Source: Anaerolineales bacterium UBA3499 | GTDB taxonomy: Bacteria; Chloroflexota; Anaerolineae; Anaerolineales; UBA11657 | Assembly (NCBI GenBank): GCA_002377585.1 | Contig: DFQC01000027.1 | Span: forward strand, 318 to 24,096 | Length of the DNA: 23,779 nucleotides | Direction of reading: 5' to 3' | In this document: piece by piece, positions 7,068-14,185 of the stretch | Layout of the letters: every line of letters starts with the position of its first letter | Numbering within the stretch: the stretch's first letter is position 1 | The notes under the pieces: model-generated | Database searches by the model: none | What the model was told of the DNA's origin: nothing | What the model saw: the letters and a program-made list of their open reading frames with translations, nothing else | Program-made: the position numbers and the translations under genes

Positions 7068-7814
7068 TCACACAATGATTTCTTTGTTTTTGTATCGTCT
7101 AGAAGCATCAACAATTGCAAAGGGAAGATAACATATTGTTGCAACTACTAGCGCAACTACTGGTAACCAGAATAGATATCCTGGCCAAACGTCAAGAAAG
7201 TCAGCAAGTGTAGGTACGACAGGTGCATGCATCAAAAGCATGTAGTTACCACCTGTAACTATATTAATAGGATAGACAGCAAGCGCATAGAGCATTGTAA
7301 TCAGAACAGTTTTACGTAACGAATTCCAGGTAGGCCTGACTTGCTCAACAATTAGCATCCATAACACTGCCAAAACAACCATTCCGTGACTAGTGAAATA
7401 CCAAAAATAGTGAAAGTGCGGAAAGTTATACCCTCGCAAGTCAGGAGTTAATATTGCCTGGACAGCTCCAGCAATACCCCAAAAGTAGAGCACCTCGAAA
7501 ATACCATATCTACGCTTAAGCAACATAAATATACTTAATATCGCTCCGAGACTACATAGATGCAAAGGTAGGGCATGATTAACGTGCCAGACACCTACAG
7601 ATAGAGCCCAGACATGCCAAGATACTTCGACTAGTATCGTAAAGATCGCAAGTCCGACTCTCAGCCTATTCAATTTATTAGTATCGTTACAAATTTTTGT
7701 ATAAAATAATACTAAGCTCAAGAATAAAAATACACCGACCAAAGCATAAATATGATAATCCGACAATATATAAAAAGAACTTTTTGCAACATTAGGGGAA
7801 AACAATTCTTGCAA
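7068..7814 (-). CDS. YwaF/TIGR02206 family integral membrane protein
   Basis: The product has 248 residues and about seven hydrophobic segments. Family hallmarks are LPLHLCSLGA (about 82-91), the GIAGAVQAILTPDL stretch (about 112-125), FPHFHYFWYFTSHG with several histidines (about 131-144), and INIVTGGNYMLL (about 183-194). The family is called YwaF in Bacillus and TMEM164-like in eukaryotes; the bacterial function is not known to me. The start is TTG 7814 with GAGG at 7820-7823 (complement), five bases away. It is the first gene of the minus-strand run and is divergent from the arg operon. A TATAAT-like box lies in the shared intergenic region on its strand, near 7869-7874. Confidence 0.9.
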   Translation of the reverse strand: MQELFSPNVAKSSFYILSDYHIYALVGVFLFLSLVLFYTKICNDTNKLNRLRVGLAIFTILVEVSWHVWALSVGVWHVNHALPLHLCSLGAILSIFMLLKRRYGIFEVLYFWGIAGAVQAILTPDLRGYNFPHFHYFWYFTSHGMVVLAVLWMLIVEQVRPTWNSLRKTVLITMLYALAVYPINIVTGGNYMLLMHAPVVPTLADFLDVWPGYLFWLPVVALVVATICYLPFAIVDASRRYKNKEIIV

Positions 7815-7948
7815 TGTTACCTCACAAACTTTTGTATATGTTCACTAATGAATCTACAATTGAACGTAATTATAGTTTATGTACCAAAACATATAATAAA
7901 AAAAGGATGTCTGTCGTTATATAACATAAACCAGTATACTCGCCACTA

Positions 7949-7976
7949 TTGACAAGAGCGTGAAGCCTGATAAAAT
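7949..7976 (+). promoter_or_regulatory. Sigma-70-type promoter of the arg operon
   Basis: A perfect -35 box TTGACA (7949-7954) and a -10 box TAAAAT (7971-7976, five of six matches) are separated by 16 bp. Transcription should start near 7983-7986, which is at or just before the ATG of the leader ORF. The rest of the 319-bp intergenic region with the divergent YwaF-like gene (7815-7948) is AT-rich, and I see no operator there. Confidence 0.7.
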
Positions 7977-7985
7977 GAGGTCATA

Positions 7986-8060
7986 ATGAACACACATATG
8001 TTTGTTCGACGCGCTCGTAGCACATACATGACCAAGTGTCTGGCGCGCCGCGTTAACTAG
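7986..8060 (+). CDS. Arginine-codon-rich leader peptide of the arg operon (24 aa)
   Basis: The ORF starts at ATG 7986 and ends at TAG 8058-8060. The peptide begins MNTHMFVRRARS and ends KCLARRVN. Five of 24 codons are Arg, in two clusters: CGA CGC GCT CGT (8007-8018) and CGC CGC (8046-8051). These are CGN codons in a genome whose neighbouring genes also use AGA and AGG freely. The promoter -10 box ends only nine bases before the ATG, so the transcript would be nearly leaderless; GAGG at 7977-7980 would lie upstream of the predicted start of transcription. The peptide itself probably has no function. Its translation would sense charged Arg-tRNA and control the terminator at 8088-8122. Confidence rests on codon content, position and matching RNA segments. 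Confidence 0.7.
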   Translation: MNTHMFVRRARSTYMTKCLARRVN

Positions 8061-8097
8061 TAACGCAAGCAGGTATTACGATATATAAACCGCCAGA
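8010..8097 (+). promoter_or_regulatory. Transcription attenuator: alternative RNA pairings in the arg leader
   Basis: Four segments can pair in competing ways. Segment 1 is CGCGC (8010-8014), inside the first Arg cluster. Segment 2 is TCTGGCG (8039-8045) with the overlapping GCGCG (8043-8047). Segment 3 is CGCCAGA (8091-8097). Segment 4 is TCTGGCG again (8103-8109). 3 with 4 is the terminator; 2 with 3 gives seven perfect pairs plus a possible wobble (antiterminator); 1 with 2 gives five G-C pairs. A ribosome stalled at 8007-8018 would cover segment 1 and free 2 to pair with 3, so the operon is read. A ribosome reaching the stop at 8058 would cover 2, so the terminator forms. A further hairpin, GCGTTA-ACTAG-TAACGC (8050-8066), holds the stop codon in its loop. 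Confidence 0.68.
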
Positions 8098-8122
8098 TTA
8101 GATCTGGCGGTTTTTTGTTTTT
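8088..8122 (+). terminator. Rho-independent terminator in the arg leader
   Basis: An 11-bp perfect stem (AACCGCCAGAT at 8088-8098 with ATCTGGCGGTT at 8102-8112) closes a three-base loop. A T-run interrupted by one G continues to 8122. It lies after the arg promoter and only 11 bases before the argC start codon, so it cannot simply end an upstream gene: the upstream neighbour is on the other strand. Its only evident job is conditional termination of the arg transcript. Confidence 0.9.
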
Positions 8123-8133
8123 AGGAGACCATT

Positions 8134-9144
8134 GTGATTAAAACAGCTATTTTCGGCGCCACTGGATATGCTGGAGCAGAGTTGATAAAAATTCTATCTA
8201 GTCATACTGAAGTAGATATCATTTTTGCTGCCTCAAAAACATATGCTGGTAAGTCTCTAAACAGCATACATCCACATGCGCCAGACATTTTATTGCAAGA
8301 TACTGAGAAAGCGAACTTGCAACAAGCAGATTTAGTATTCCTATGCTTACCGAGCTCATCAGGCATGCATATAGCAGTCGATGCACTCAAAGGAGGAGCC
8401 AAAGTAATAGACCTAAGTGCAGATTTTCGACTTGATGATGCAGCTAAGTACATGAATTGGTATGGCACTACCCATTTAGCGCCAGAGTTACTTGCAGATG
8501 CTGTCTATGGACTCAGTGAAGCTAATAGATCCAAGTTGAAAAATGCCCAACTGGTGGCCAATCCGGGATGCTATCCAACCAGTGTTCTACTGCCTATATG
8601 GCCAATTATTATTAACAGCATCTTCGATGACAACCGTCCAATAATTGTTGACTCGAAATCTGGTGTGTCAGGTGCAGGAAGATCTCCTAAACAGCACCTA
8701 CATTTTGTTGAGGTATCGGGAAACTTCCAACCATACAAAATAGGCAGAGTTCACCGTCATGTACCGGAAATGGAGCAACAATTAGCAAATTGGGATCCCA
8801 GCATACCAGAATTAATTTTTACACCACATCTATTGCCTGTTCCGCGCGGAATACTATCTACAATTTATTTGCCAATCAAAAAAGGTAATAGAGAAGATAG
8901 CATTCGCGCAATGTTGAGAGAAACATACTCTAATGAGCCTTTTATCAAATTGTTGCCTTCGAATCAGAATGTAAGTCTGGCTCATGTATTGCACAGTAAT
9001 ACTTGTGCGTTTGGAATGAACTTGACCGGTAATACTCTGATTATCACTTCTGCTATCGACAATCTTGTCAAAGGAGCTGCTGGTCAAGCTGTCCAAAACA
9101 TGAACATTATTTACGGCATCACTGAAACTTGTGGTCTAACATGA
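8134..9144 (+). CDS. argC: N-acetyl-gamma-glutamyl-phosphate reductase
   Basis: ArgC reduces N-acetylglutamyl phosphate to the semialdehyde with NADPH, the third step of arginine synthesis. The N-terminal GATGYAG (8-14) is the Rossmann NADP loop. VANPGCYPTS (141-150) contains the catalytic Cys146, and KSGVSGAGR follows. HRHVPEMEQ (about 209-217) carries the conserved His. The 336-aa length suits the common type. The start is GTG 8134 with AGGAGA at 8123-8128, directly after the leader terminator's U-tract. It is the first structural gene of the arg operon, and the next gene starts 13 bp after its stop. Confidence 0.97.
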   Translation: MIKTAIFGATGYAGAELIKILSSHTEVDIIFAASKTYAGKSLNSIHPHAPDILLQDTEKANLQQADLVFLCLPSSSGMHIAVDALKGGAKVIDLSADFRLDDAAKYMNWYGTTHLAPELLADAVYGLSEANRSKLKNAQLVANPGCYPTSVLLPIWPIIINSIFDDNRPIIVDSKSGVSGAGRSPKQHLHFVEVSGNFQPYKIGRVHRHVPEMEQQLANWDPSIPELIFTPHLLPVPRGILSTIYLPIKKGNREDSIRAMLRETYSNEPFIKLLPSNQNVSLAHVLHSNTCAFGMNLTGNTLIITSAIDNLVKGAAGQAVQNMNIIYGITETCGLT

Positions 9145-9157
9145 TGGAATACGCAAA

Positions 9158-11134
9158 ATGAAAATACTAAAAATTGGTGGTGATCAAATTGCTGATAACG
9201 CTTTTTTGAAGCTACTGGCATCAACTATAGCAAATACTGATACCCCTACTGCCATTGTACATGGCGGCGGTAATGACATTGCAGACCTGCAGAAACGTTT
9301 AGAGATACAAGCAGAGCATGTGGAGGGACTCAGGATAACTGATCAAGCATCACTTGAAATAGCAGAAATGGTTCTGTCAGGCACAATCAACAAAAAGTTG
9401 GTTTCTGGACTTATATATGCTGGCATTGATGCAATAGGTATCAGTGGAATAGATCGCGGTTTATTGCGATGTACCAAGAAGGCTCATCCTACCATTGATT
9501 TAGGTCTAGTTGGAGAGATAAACAAAGTAAGGCCAGAAGTTGTATACGACTTGGTCCACAATAATATCACGCCTGTCATTTCTCCGATATCATTAGGCTC
9601 TGACGGCAAACATTATAATGTTAATGCAGACGAAGCAGCTGCCGCTTTAGCTGTTGCAGTCAAAGCTGACAAATTATATTTCGTGTCAAATGTACCCGGA
9701 ATCATACAAGATGATAATGTAATCACTACTGTAAATCCTGCAACAGCTATTGAACTTATTGAACAGAAAGTAATCAGGTCGGGAATGGTTCCCAAAATAT
9801 TGTCGGCCATTCAGGCAGTCAAAAAGGGTGTGAATCAAGTAAGAATAGTTGACCGCGAAGGACTAACAAACGACACTGGTACCACCATAGTAGCTAATAC
9901 GGCAGAAAACAAATTACCCAACAATCAGAAACACACTAAAGATGTGGTAGATGCAGAAGCCAAATTCGTAGTCTCAACATATGCTCGACCGTTGCCTGTT
10001 TTTACACATGGCAAGGGTACTTATTTGTTTGATACAACAGGAAAAAGATATTTGGATTTCACAGCCGGCATAGCTGTCACTGCTTTAGGACATTCGGATA
10101 AAGAGTGGGTTGAAGCAGTCTCTCGCCAAGCTGGTAAACTGACCCATGTAAGCAATTTATACCACACCGAACCACATGTAGCTCTGGCTCAACAATTAAC
10201 AGAAAGTTCATTTGCTGATCGAGTCTATTTCTGCAATAGTGGAACTGAAGCCAATGAAGCTGCATTTAAATTTGCGCGGAAATGGGCCCGCACTAAACAC
10301 CCCACCATTGCAAAAACAAGGATTGTGGCATTTGAAGGCAGTTTTCATGGTAGAACTACGGGCGCATTAGCAGCCACATCTAAATCGAAATATCGATCAC
10401 CATTTGAGCCTCTAATGCCGGGAATAGACTTTGCCACCCTTAACGACATAGAGTCGGCACAGAAAGTTATTACCAAGGAGACTTGTGCAGTAATAGTAGA
10501 ACCTATACAGGGAGAAGGAGGAGTAAACCCTGCCTCAAATGACTTCTTATCTGAACTCAGAGAACTATGTAACAAAAGCAACGCACTATTGATATTTGAT
10601 GAAGTTCAATGTGGGTTAGCAAGAACTGGCATGCTCTGGGCATATCAAAACAGCGACATTAAACCTGACATTATGACGTTAGCAAAACCACTCGCTGGAG
10701 GGCTACCAATAGGTGCTACTCTTGTCACTGAAGATGTTGCTCAAACAATTAATCCAGGAGACCATGGTAGTACATTTGCAGCTGGACCATTAGTGTGTAA
10801 AGCTGCACAAGTAGTTTTCAATAGAATTTCTCAACCCGATTTTATTGCCAATGTAGCAAATGTTGGCAAATATCTAACCCAAAGATTGCTGCAATTAGAG
10901 CCGCAGCAACTAGTTGAAGTTCGTGGATCAGGACTCTTAATTGGCGCTGAATTTTCATGTCCAATTGATCCACTTATCAAGACAGCTTCTAAGCAAGGCC
11001 TACTCCTAATCAGTGCAGGTGAAAATGTCCTACGCTTATGCCCACCACTCATAGTCACCAAGGAACAAGTTGATGAAGCAATAGAAATTATTAGCGATTC
11101 AATTGAAAATATGGAAAATAATCAAGTCAACTAA
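9158..11134 (+). CDS. argBD: Fused acetylglutamate kinase - acetylornithine aminotransferase (ArgB-ArgD)
   Basis: One uninterrupted 658-codon frame encodes two enzymes. Residues 1 to about 250 are ArgB, an amino-acid kinase: KIGG (5-8), VHGGGND (34-40), GLRITD (57-62) and VNADEAAAALA (155-165). Residues about 270-655 are ArgD, a class III PLP aminotransferase: CNSGTEANE (359-367), FHGRT (396-400), IFDEVQCG (479-486) and the PLP lysine in LAKPLAGG (K510). The linker (about 251-269, Asn/Lys/Asp-rich) contains no ATG and no Shine-Dalgarno; its only in-frame GTG lacks a binding site, so a single polypeptide is expected. ArgB lacks the N-terminal helix extension that arginine-sensitive kinases carry, so feedback inhibition there is unlikely (inference). 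The two activities are steps 2 and 4, flanking ArgC's step 3. Confidence 0.95.
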   Translation: MKILKIGGDQIADNAFLKLLASTIANTDTPTAIVHGGGNDIADLQKRLEIQAEHVEGLRITDQASLEIAEMVLSGTINKKLVSGLIYAGIDAIGISGIDRGLLRCTKKAHPTIDLGLVGEINKVRPEVVYDLVHNNITPVISPISLGSDGKHYNVNADEAAAALAVAVKADKLYFVSNVPGIIQDDNVITTVNPATAIELIEQKVIRSGMVPKILSAIQAVKKGVNQVRIVDREGLTNDTGTTIVANTAENKLPNNQKHTKDVVDAEAKFVVSTYARPLPVFTHGKGTYLFDTTGKRYLDFTAGIAVTALGHSDKEWVEAVSRQAGKLTHVSNLYHTEPHVALAQQLTESSFADRVYFCNSGTEANEAAFKFARKWARTKHPTIAKTRIVAFEGSFHGRTTGALAATSKSKYRSPFEPLMPGIDFATLNDIESAQKVITKETCAVIVEPIQGEGGVNPASNDFLSELRELCNKSNALLIFDEVQCGLARTGMLWAYQNSDIKPDIMTLAKPLAGGLPIGATLVTEDVAQTINPGDHGSTFAAGPLVCKAAQVVFNRISQPDFIANVANVGKYLTQRLLQLEPQQLVEVRGSGLLIGAEFSCPIDPLIKTASKQGLLLISAGENVLRLCPPLIVTKEQVDEAIEIISDSIENMENNQVN

Positions 11135-11135
11135 A

Positions 11136-11651
11136 ATGGATATTAGACCTGCGTCAATCTCAGATATAAGAGGTATATACGAACTCGTAAAATTGCATGC
11201 AGAGCTCGGAGATGTACTGCCACGAACACAGACACAAATAGCAGAATCATTGTCCGACTGGATAGTTGGAAGTCTCAATGATGAAATAGTTGCGTGTGTA
11301 TCACTATTGAGCTACAACAAAAATCTTGCGGAAGTGCGTTCCTTAATAGTTTCTGCCCAAATACAAGGCATGGGATGGGGTGCGACACTCCTAGAAGCTA
11401 TTATCGAAGAGGCTAAAAAGAGGAAAATACCAAAAATATTTGCTCTAACGCGAGTAGAAGCATTTTTCAAGCGAGCTGGCTTTTCTCTAAGTGATCGCAG
11501 CCATTTTCCAGAGAAAATATGGCGTGATTGCGATCAATGCCCAGTAAAAGATAACTGTGATGAGATAGCAGTAGAACTACAACTAGAGAAAACATCTAAT
11601 CTATATCAAACCCCGGAGCAGTCAGACACATTCGTACTGCACCAAAAATAG
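11136..11651 (+). CDS. ArgA-type GNAT N-acetyltransferase (short N-acetylglutamate synthase)
   Basis: This GNAT-fold protein probably acetylates glutamate to start arginine synthesis. Residues 1-9 (MDIRPASIS) open the fold. AEVRSLIVSAQIQGMGWG (about 65-82) is beta-4 plus the acetyl-CoA pyrophosphate loop, and FFKRAGF (110-116) follows. The tail KIWRDCDQCPVKDNCDEIAV (127-146) has the WRDCxxCPxxxxCDE signature typical of stand-alone ArgA-like NAGS proteins and of the NAGS domain fused to ArgH in some bacteria. The three cysteines (132, 135, 141) may bind metal. I choose ATG 11136, one base after the argBD stop; a longer in-frame start at 11103 lies inside argBD. Confident for the family, less so for the exact substrate. 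Confidence 0.85.
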   Translation: MDIRPASISDIRGIYELVKLHAELGDVLPRTQTQIAESLSDWIVGSLNDEIVACVSLLSYNKNLAEVRSLIVSAQIQGMGWGATLLEAIIEEAKKRKIPKIFALTRVEAFFKRAGFSLSDRSHFPEKIWRDCDQCPVKDNCDEIAVELQLEKTSNLYQTPEQSDTFVLHQK

Positions 11652-11678
11652 GAAAAAATGTGAAGGAGTATTATCCCA

Positions 11679-12941
11679 ATGTCCAAACCTAATATAGATA
11701 AAGTAGTTTTAGCATACTCAGGAGGACTAGACACATCTGTAATTGTTCCATGGTTGAAAGAAAACTATAACTGTGAAGTCATATGCTTTTGTGCTAACAT
11801 CGGTCAAGGAGAAGAACTAGAAGGACTCACGGAAAAAGCACTAAGGAGTGGCGCCAGTAAGTGTATAGTGAAGGATTTGCGGGCTGAATTTGCAAGCGAT
11901 TTCATCTATCCTATGCTCCAATCAGGTGCAGTATACGAACGCCAATATCTTATGGGTACTTCAATAGCAAGACCTCTGATAGCAAAATGGCAAGTACTTA
12001 TTGCAGAGGAAGAAAACGCAAATGCAGTTGCACATGGCGCGACTGGGAAAGGTAACGATCAAGTACGATTCGAGCTAACATACAAAGCTTTAAATCCCAG
12101 CCTTCATGTAATATCACCCTGGCGCGAATGGGATATTAGGTCAAGAGAAGATGCTATCAAGTATGCTGCTCAACATAATGTTCCAGTGGAAGCCACAACA
12201 AAATCAATCTATAGTCGCGATCGCAATCTCTGGCATGTCTCGCATGAGGGCGGCCCGCTTGAAGACCCTGCTACTCAAGCACAAGAAGACATGTTTTTAT
12301 GGACTGTATCACCAAGAAATGCTCCTGACACTCCTGAAACAGTTGAAGTAGCATTTGAATCAGGAGAACCAACAGCACTGAATGGTACCGCATTGGCGCC
12401 TGATACACTAATCGAAAACCTAAATGCAATTGGCGCTAAACATGGTATCGGACGAATTGACATGGTTGAAAATAGACTGGTCGGAATGAAGTCTCGCGGA
12501 GTATACGAAACTCCAGGCGGAACTATTCTTTACGCAGCACACCGCGAATTGGAATCTCTTTGTCTCGACCGAGATACAGCCCATTTCAAAGAACAAGTAG
12601 CTCATAAATATGCGGAAATGGTGTATTTTGGACAGTGGTATCACAATCTACGCGAATCACTCCAGAAGTTCATCGAAGCTACACAGAAGCCAGTAACGGG
12701 TTGGGTGAAGCTTAGTCTATATAAGGGAAGTATTACCCCGGTAGGAAGGGCAAGCGTTAACAGTCTTTATCGGGAGGATTTTGCCACCTTCGGTCAAGAG
12801 GATGTGTATGACCAAAAAGATGCACTAGGATTTATAAATTTGTTTGGGTTACCTATGAAAGTGAAAGCTATGATAGACAAAGCTAGAGATAAAGATCAAG
12901 ATCTAGAATCCCCTGACTATACTAAGTTTAAGCGGGATTGA
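11679..12941 (+). CDS. argG: Argininosuccinate synthase
   Basis: ArgG joins citrulline and aspartate with ATP to make argininosuccinate. The N-type ATP pyrophosphatase loop AYSGGLDTS is at residues 12-20. YLMGTSIARPLIAK (about 91-104) and AHGATGKGNDQVRFE (about 118-132) are the citrulline/aspartate-binding signatures, and SIYSRDRNLWHVSHEGG (about 176-192) follows. The 420-aa length is standard. AAGGAG (11663-11668) lies ten bases before the ATG. The stop overlaps the possible TTG start of argJ, which indicates translational coupling. Confidence 0.98.
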   Translation: MSKPNIDKVVLAYSGGLDTSVIVPWLKENYNCEVICFCANIGQGEELEGLTEKALRSGASKCIVKDLRAEFASDFIYPMLQSGAVYERQYLMGTSIARPLIAKWQVLIAEEENANAVAHGATGKGNDQVRFELTYKALNPSLHVISPWREWDIRSREDAIKYAAQHNVPVEATTKSIYSRDRNLWHVSHEGGPLEDPATQAQEDMFLWTVSPRNAPDTPETVEVAFESGEPTALNGTALAPDTLIENLNAIGAKHGIGRIDMVENRLVGMKSRGVYETPGGTILYAAHRELESLCLDRDTAHFKEQVAHKYAEMVYFGQWYHNLRESLQKFIEATQKPVTGWVKLSLYKGSITPVGRASVNSLYREDFATFGQEDVYDQKDALGFINLFGLPMKVKAMIDKARDKDQDLESPDYTKFKRD

Positions 12942-12946
12942 ATAAG

Positions 12947-14173
12947 ATGACAATTAAATTAGACGCTGACGGGACAGTCACCAATCCGCAAGGATTCCAA
13001 GTTGGTACTGCAACTTGCGGACTAAAAGCTTCGGGGAATCCAGACTTAATGGTGCTTCATTCAAAACAAAGTTGCACTGCATCTGGTATGTTTACTACTA
13101 ACCAAGTAGTTGGTGCTCCAGTTACACTAAACCGCGAAACTCTGAAATCCAACACTAAAAGCATCCGAGCTATAGTAACTAATTCCGGTATAGCAAATGC
13201 TTGTACTGGCAAACATGGCTTAAATAATGCTATAGAAATGCAAAATATGACCAGCAAATCATTGCAATGTAACCCAAACGAAGTATTGGTTCTTTCCACA
13301 GGAGTCATAGGAGTCCAATTACCAATGGAAAAAATTGGCAAAGGTATTAGACAGGCATCTTCAAACCTATCTATCAATGGTGGTTACGATGGAGCAGAAG
13401 CAATTATGACCACAGACACAAATCCTAAGCACTGCGCAGTGGAAATCAATCTTCCAACCGGTACAGTTACTATAGGAGGAATAGCGAAAGGTGCGGGCAT
13501 GGTACATCCAAATATGGCTACAATGTTGGCTTGCATAACTACAGATGCTCTAGTACCGGCATCTATTCTGCGCAGTTCCCTCAAAACGGCAGTAAACAAC
13601 AGTTTCAACAAAATATCGATTGACGGTGACACTAGCACAAGCGACTCAGTACTGATACTGGCAAATGGACTAAGCGGAATCTCTTGTGCAAAAGGAGATT
13701 ATAGAAAAGCATTTACAGATGCTCTTACATGTCTGTCCACCAATTTAGCTAAACAAATCGTGATAGATGGAGAAGGAGTAAACAAATTTGTTACTGTACA
13801 TGTCAGTGGTGCACCAAGCGAAAAGGCAGCACATATAGTTGCAAACAGTATTGCAACCTCCCCGCTAGTCAAAACCGCCTTCGCAGGTAGTGATCCGAAC
13901 TGGGGACGCATTGTAGTGGCAGCTGGTAAATCAGGCGTAAGATTTGACTCAAGGAAAACTCAACTCTGGATTGGAAGCAAAATAGAGGACGAATTACAAT
14001 TAGTTGCGCAAGCCACACCTTGTGACTACGACGAAAATATTGCACAACATATCTTCTCACAACCTGAATTCTATATACATTTAGATTTAGGCAATGGAAA
14101 GTCTGAAATATCAGTTTGGACAGGCGATCTTACAGAAGAATACGTCAGAATAAATTCTGACTATAGAACATAA
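12947..14173 (+). CDS. argJ: Glutamate N-acetyltransferase / ornithine acetyltransferase
   Basis: ArgJ moves the acetyl group from N-acetylornithine to glutamate, releasing ornithine and closing the acetyl cycle; some members also use acetyl-CoA. It is made as a precursor that cleaves itself before a Thr in KGAGMVHPNMATML; with this start the nucleophile is Thr192. FNKISIDGDTSTSDSV and GSDPNWGRIVVAAGKSG are further family signatures. The product is 408 aa from ATG 12947. A TTG at 12938 overlaps the argG stop and would add three residues; neither start has a strong Shine-Dalgarno, which fits coupled translation. Its place between argG and argH, not next to argC and argB, differs from the common argC-J-B-D order. 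Confidence 0.96.
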   Translation: MTIKLDADGTVTNPQGFQVGTATCGLKASGNPDLMVLHSKQSCTASGMFTTNQVVGAPVTLNRETLKSNTKSIRAIVTNSGIANACTGKHGLNNAIEMQNMTSKSLQCNPNEVLVLSTGVIGVQLPMEKIGKGIRQASSNLSINGGYDGAEAIMTTDTNPKHCAVEINLPTGTVTIGGIAKGAGMVHPNMATMLACITTDALVPASILRSSLKTAVNNSFNKISIDGDTSTSDSVLILANGLSGISCAKGDYRKAFTDALTCLSTNLAKQIVIDGEGVNKFVTVHVSGAPSEKAAHIVANSIATSPLVKTAFAGSDPNWGRIVVAAGKSGVRFDSRKTQLWIGSKIEDELQLVAQATPCDYDENIAQHIFSQPEFYIHLDLGNGKSEISVWTGDLTEEYVRINSDYRT

Positions 14174-14185
14174 CGGAGTATAGCC

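Noticed and set aside
7752..7952. 66-aa plus-strand open frame before the arg promoter
   Set aside because: It overlaps the start of the YwaF-like gene and ends in the arg promoter region. It has no Shine-Dalgarno and no protein-like pattern.
7977..7980. GAGG as Shine-Dalgarno for the arg leader ORF
   Set aside because: It lies between the -10 box and the leader ATG, so it is upstream of the predicted transcription start and would not be in the mRNA. It would count only if a promoter further upstream is used.
7983..8112. T-box or known riboswitch in the arg leader
   Set aside because: The T-box sequence (AGGGTGGNACCGCG) is absent and the leader is too short for stem I plus an antiterminator. 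The Arg-codon ORF explains the region better.
9920..9970. Separate argD start inside the argB-argD linker
   Set aside because: There is no ATG and no ribosome-binding site. An in-frame GTG exists but lacks upstream support, so one fused protein is more likely.
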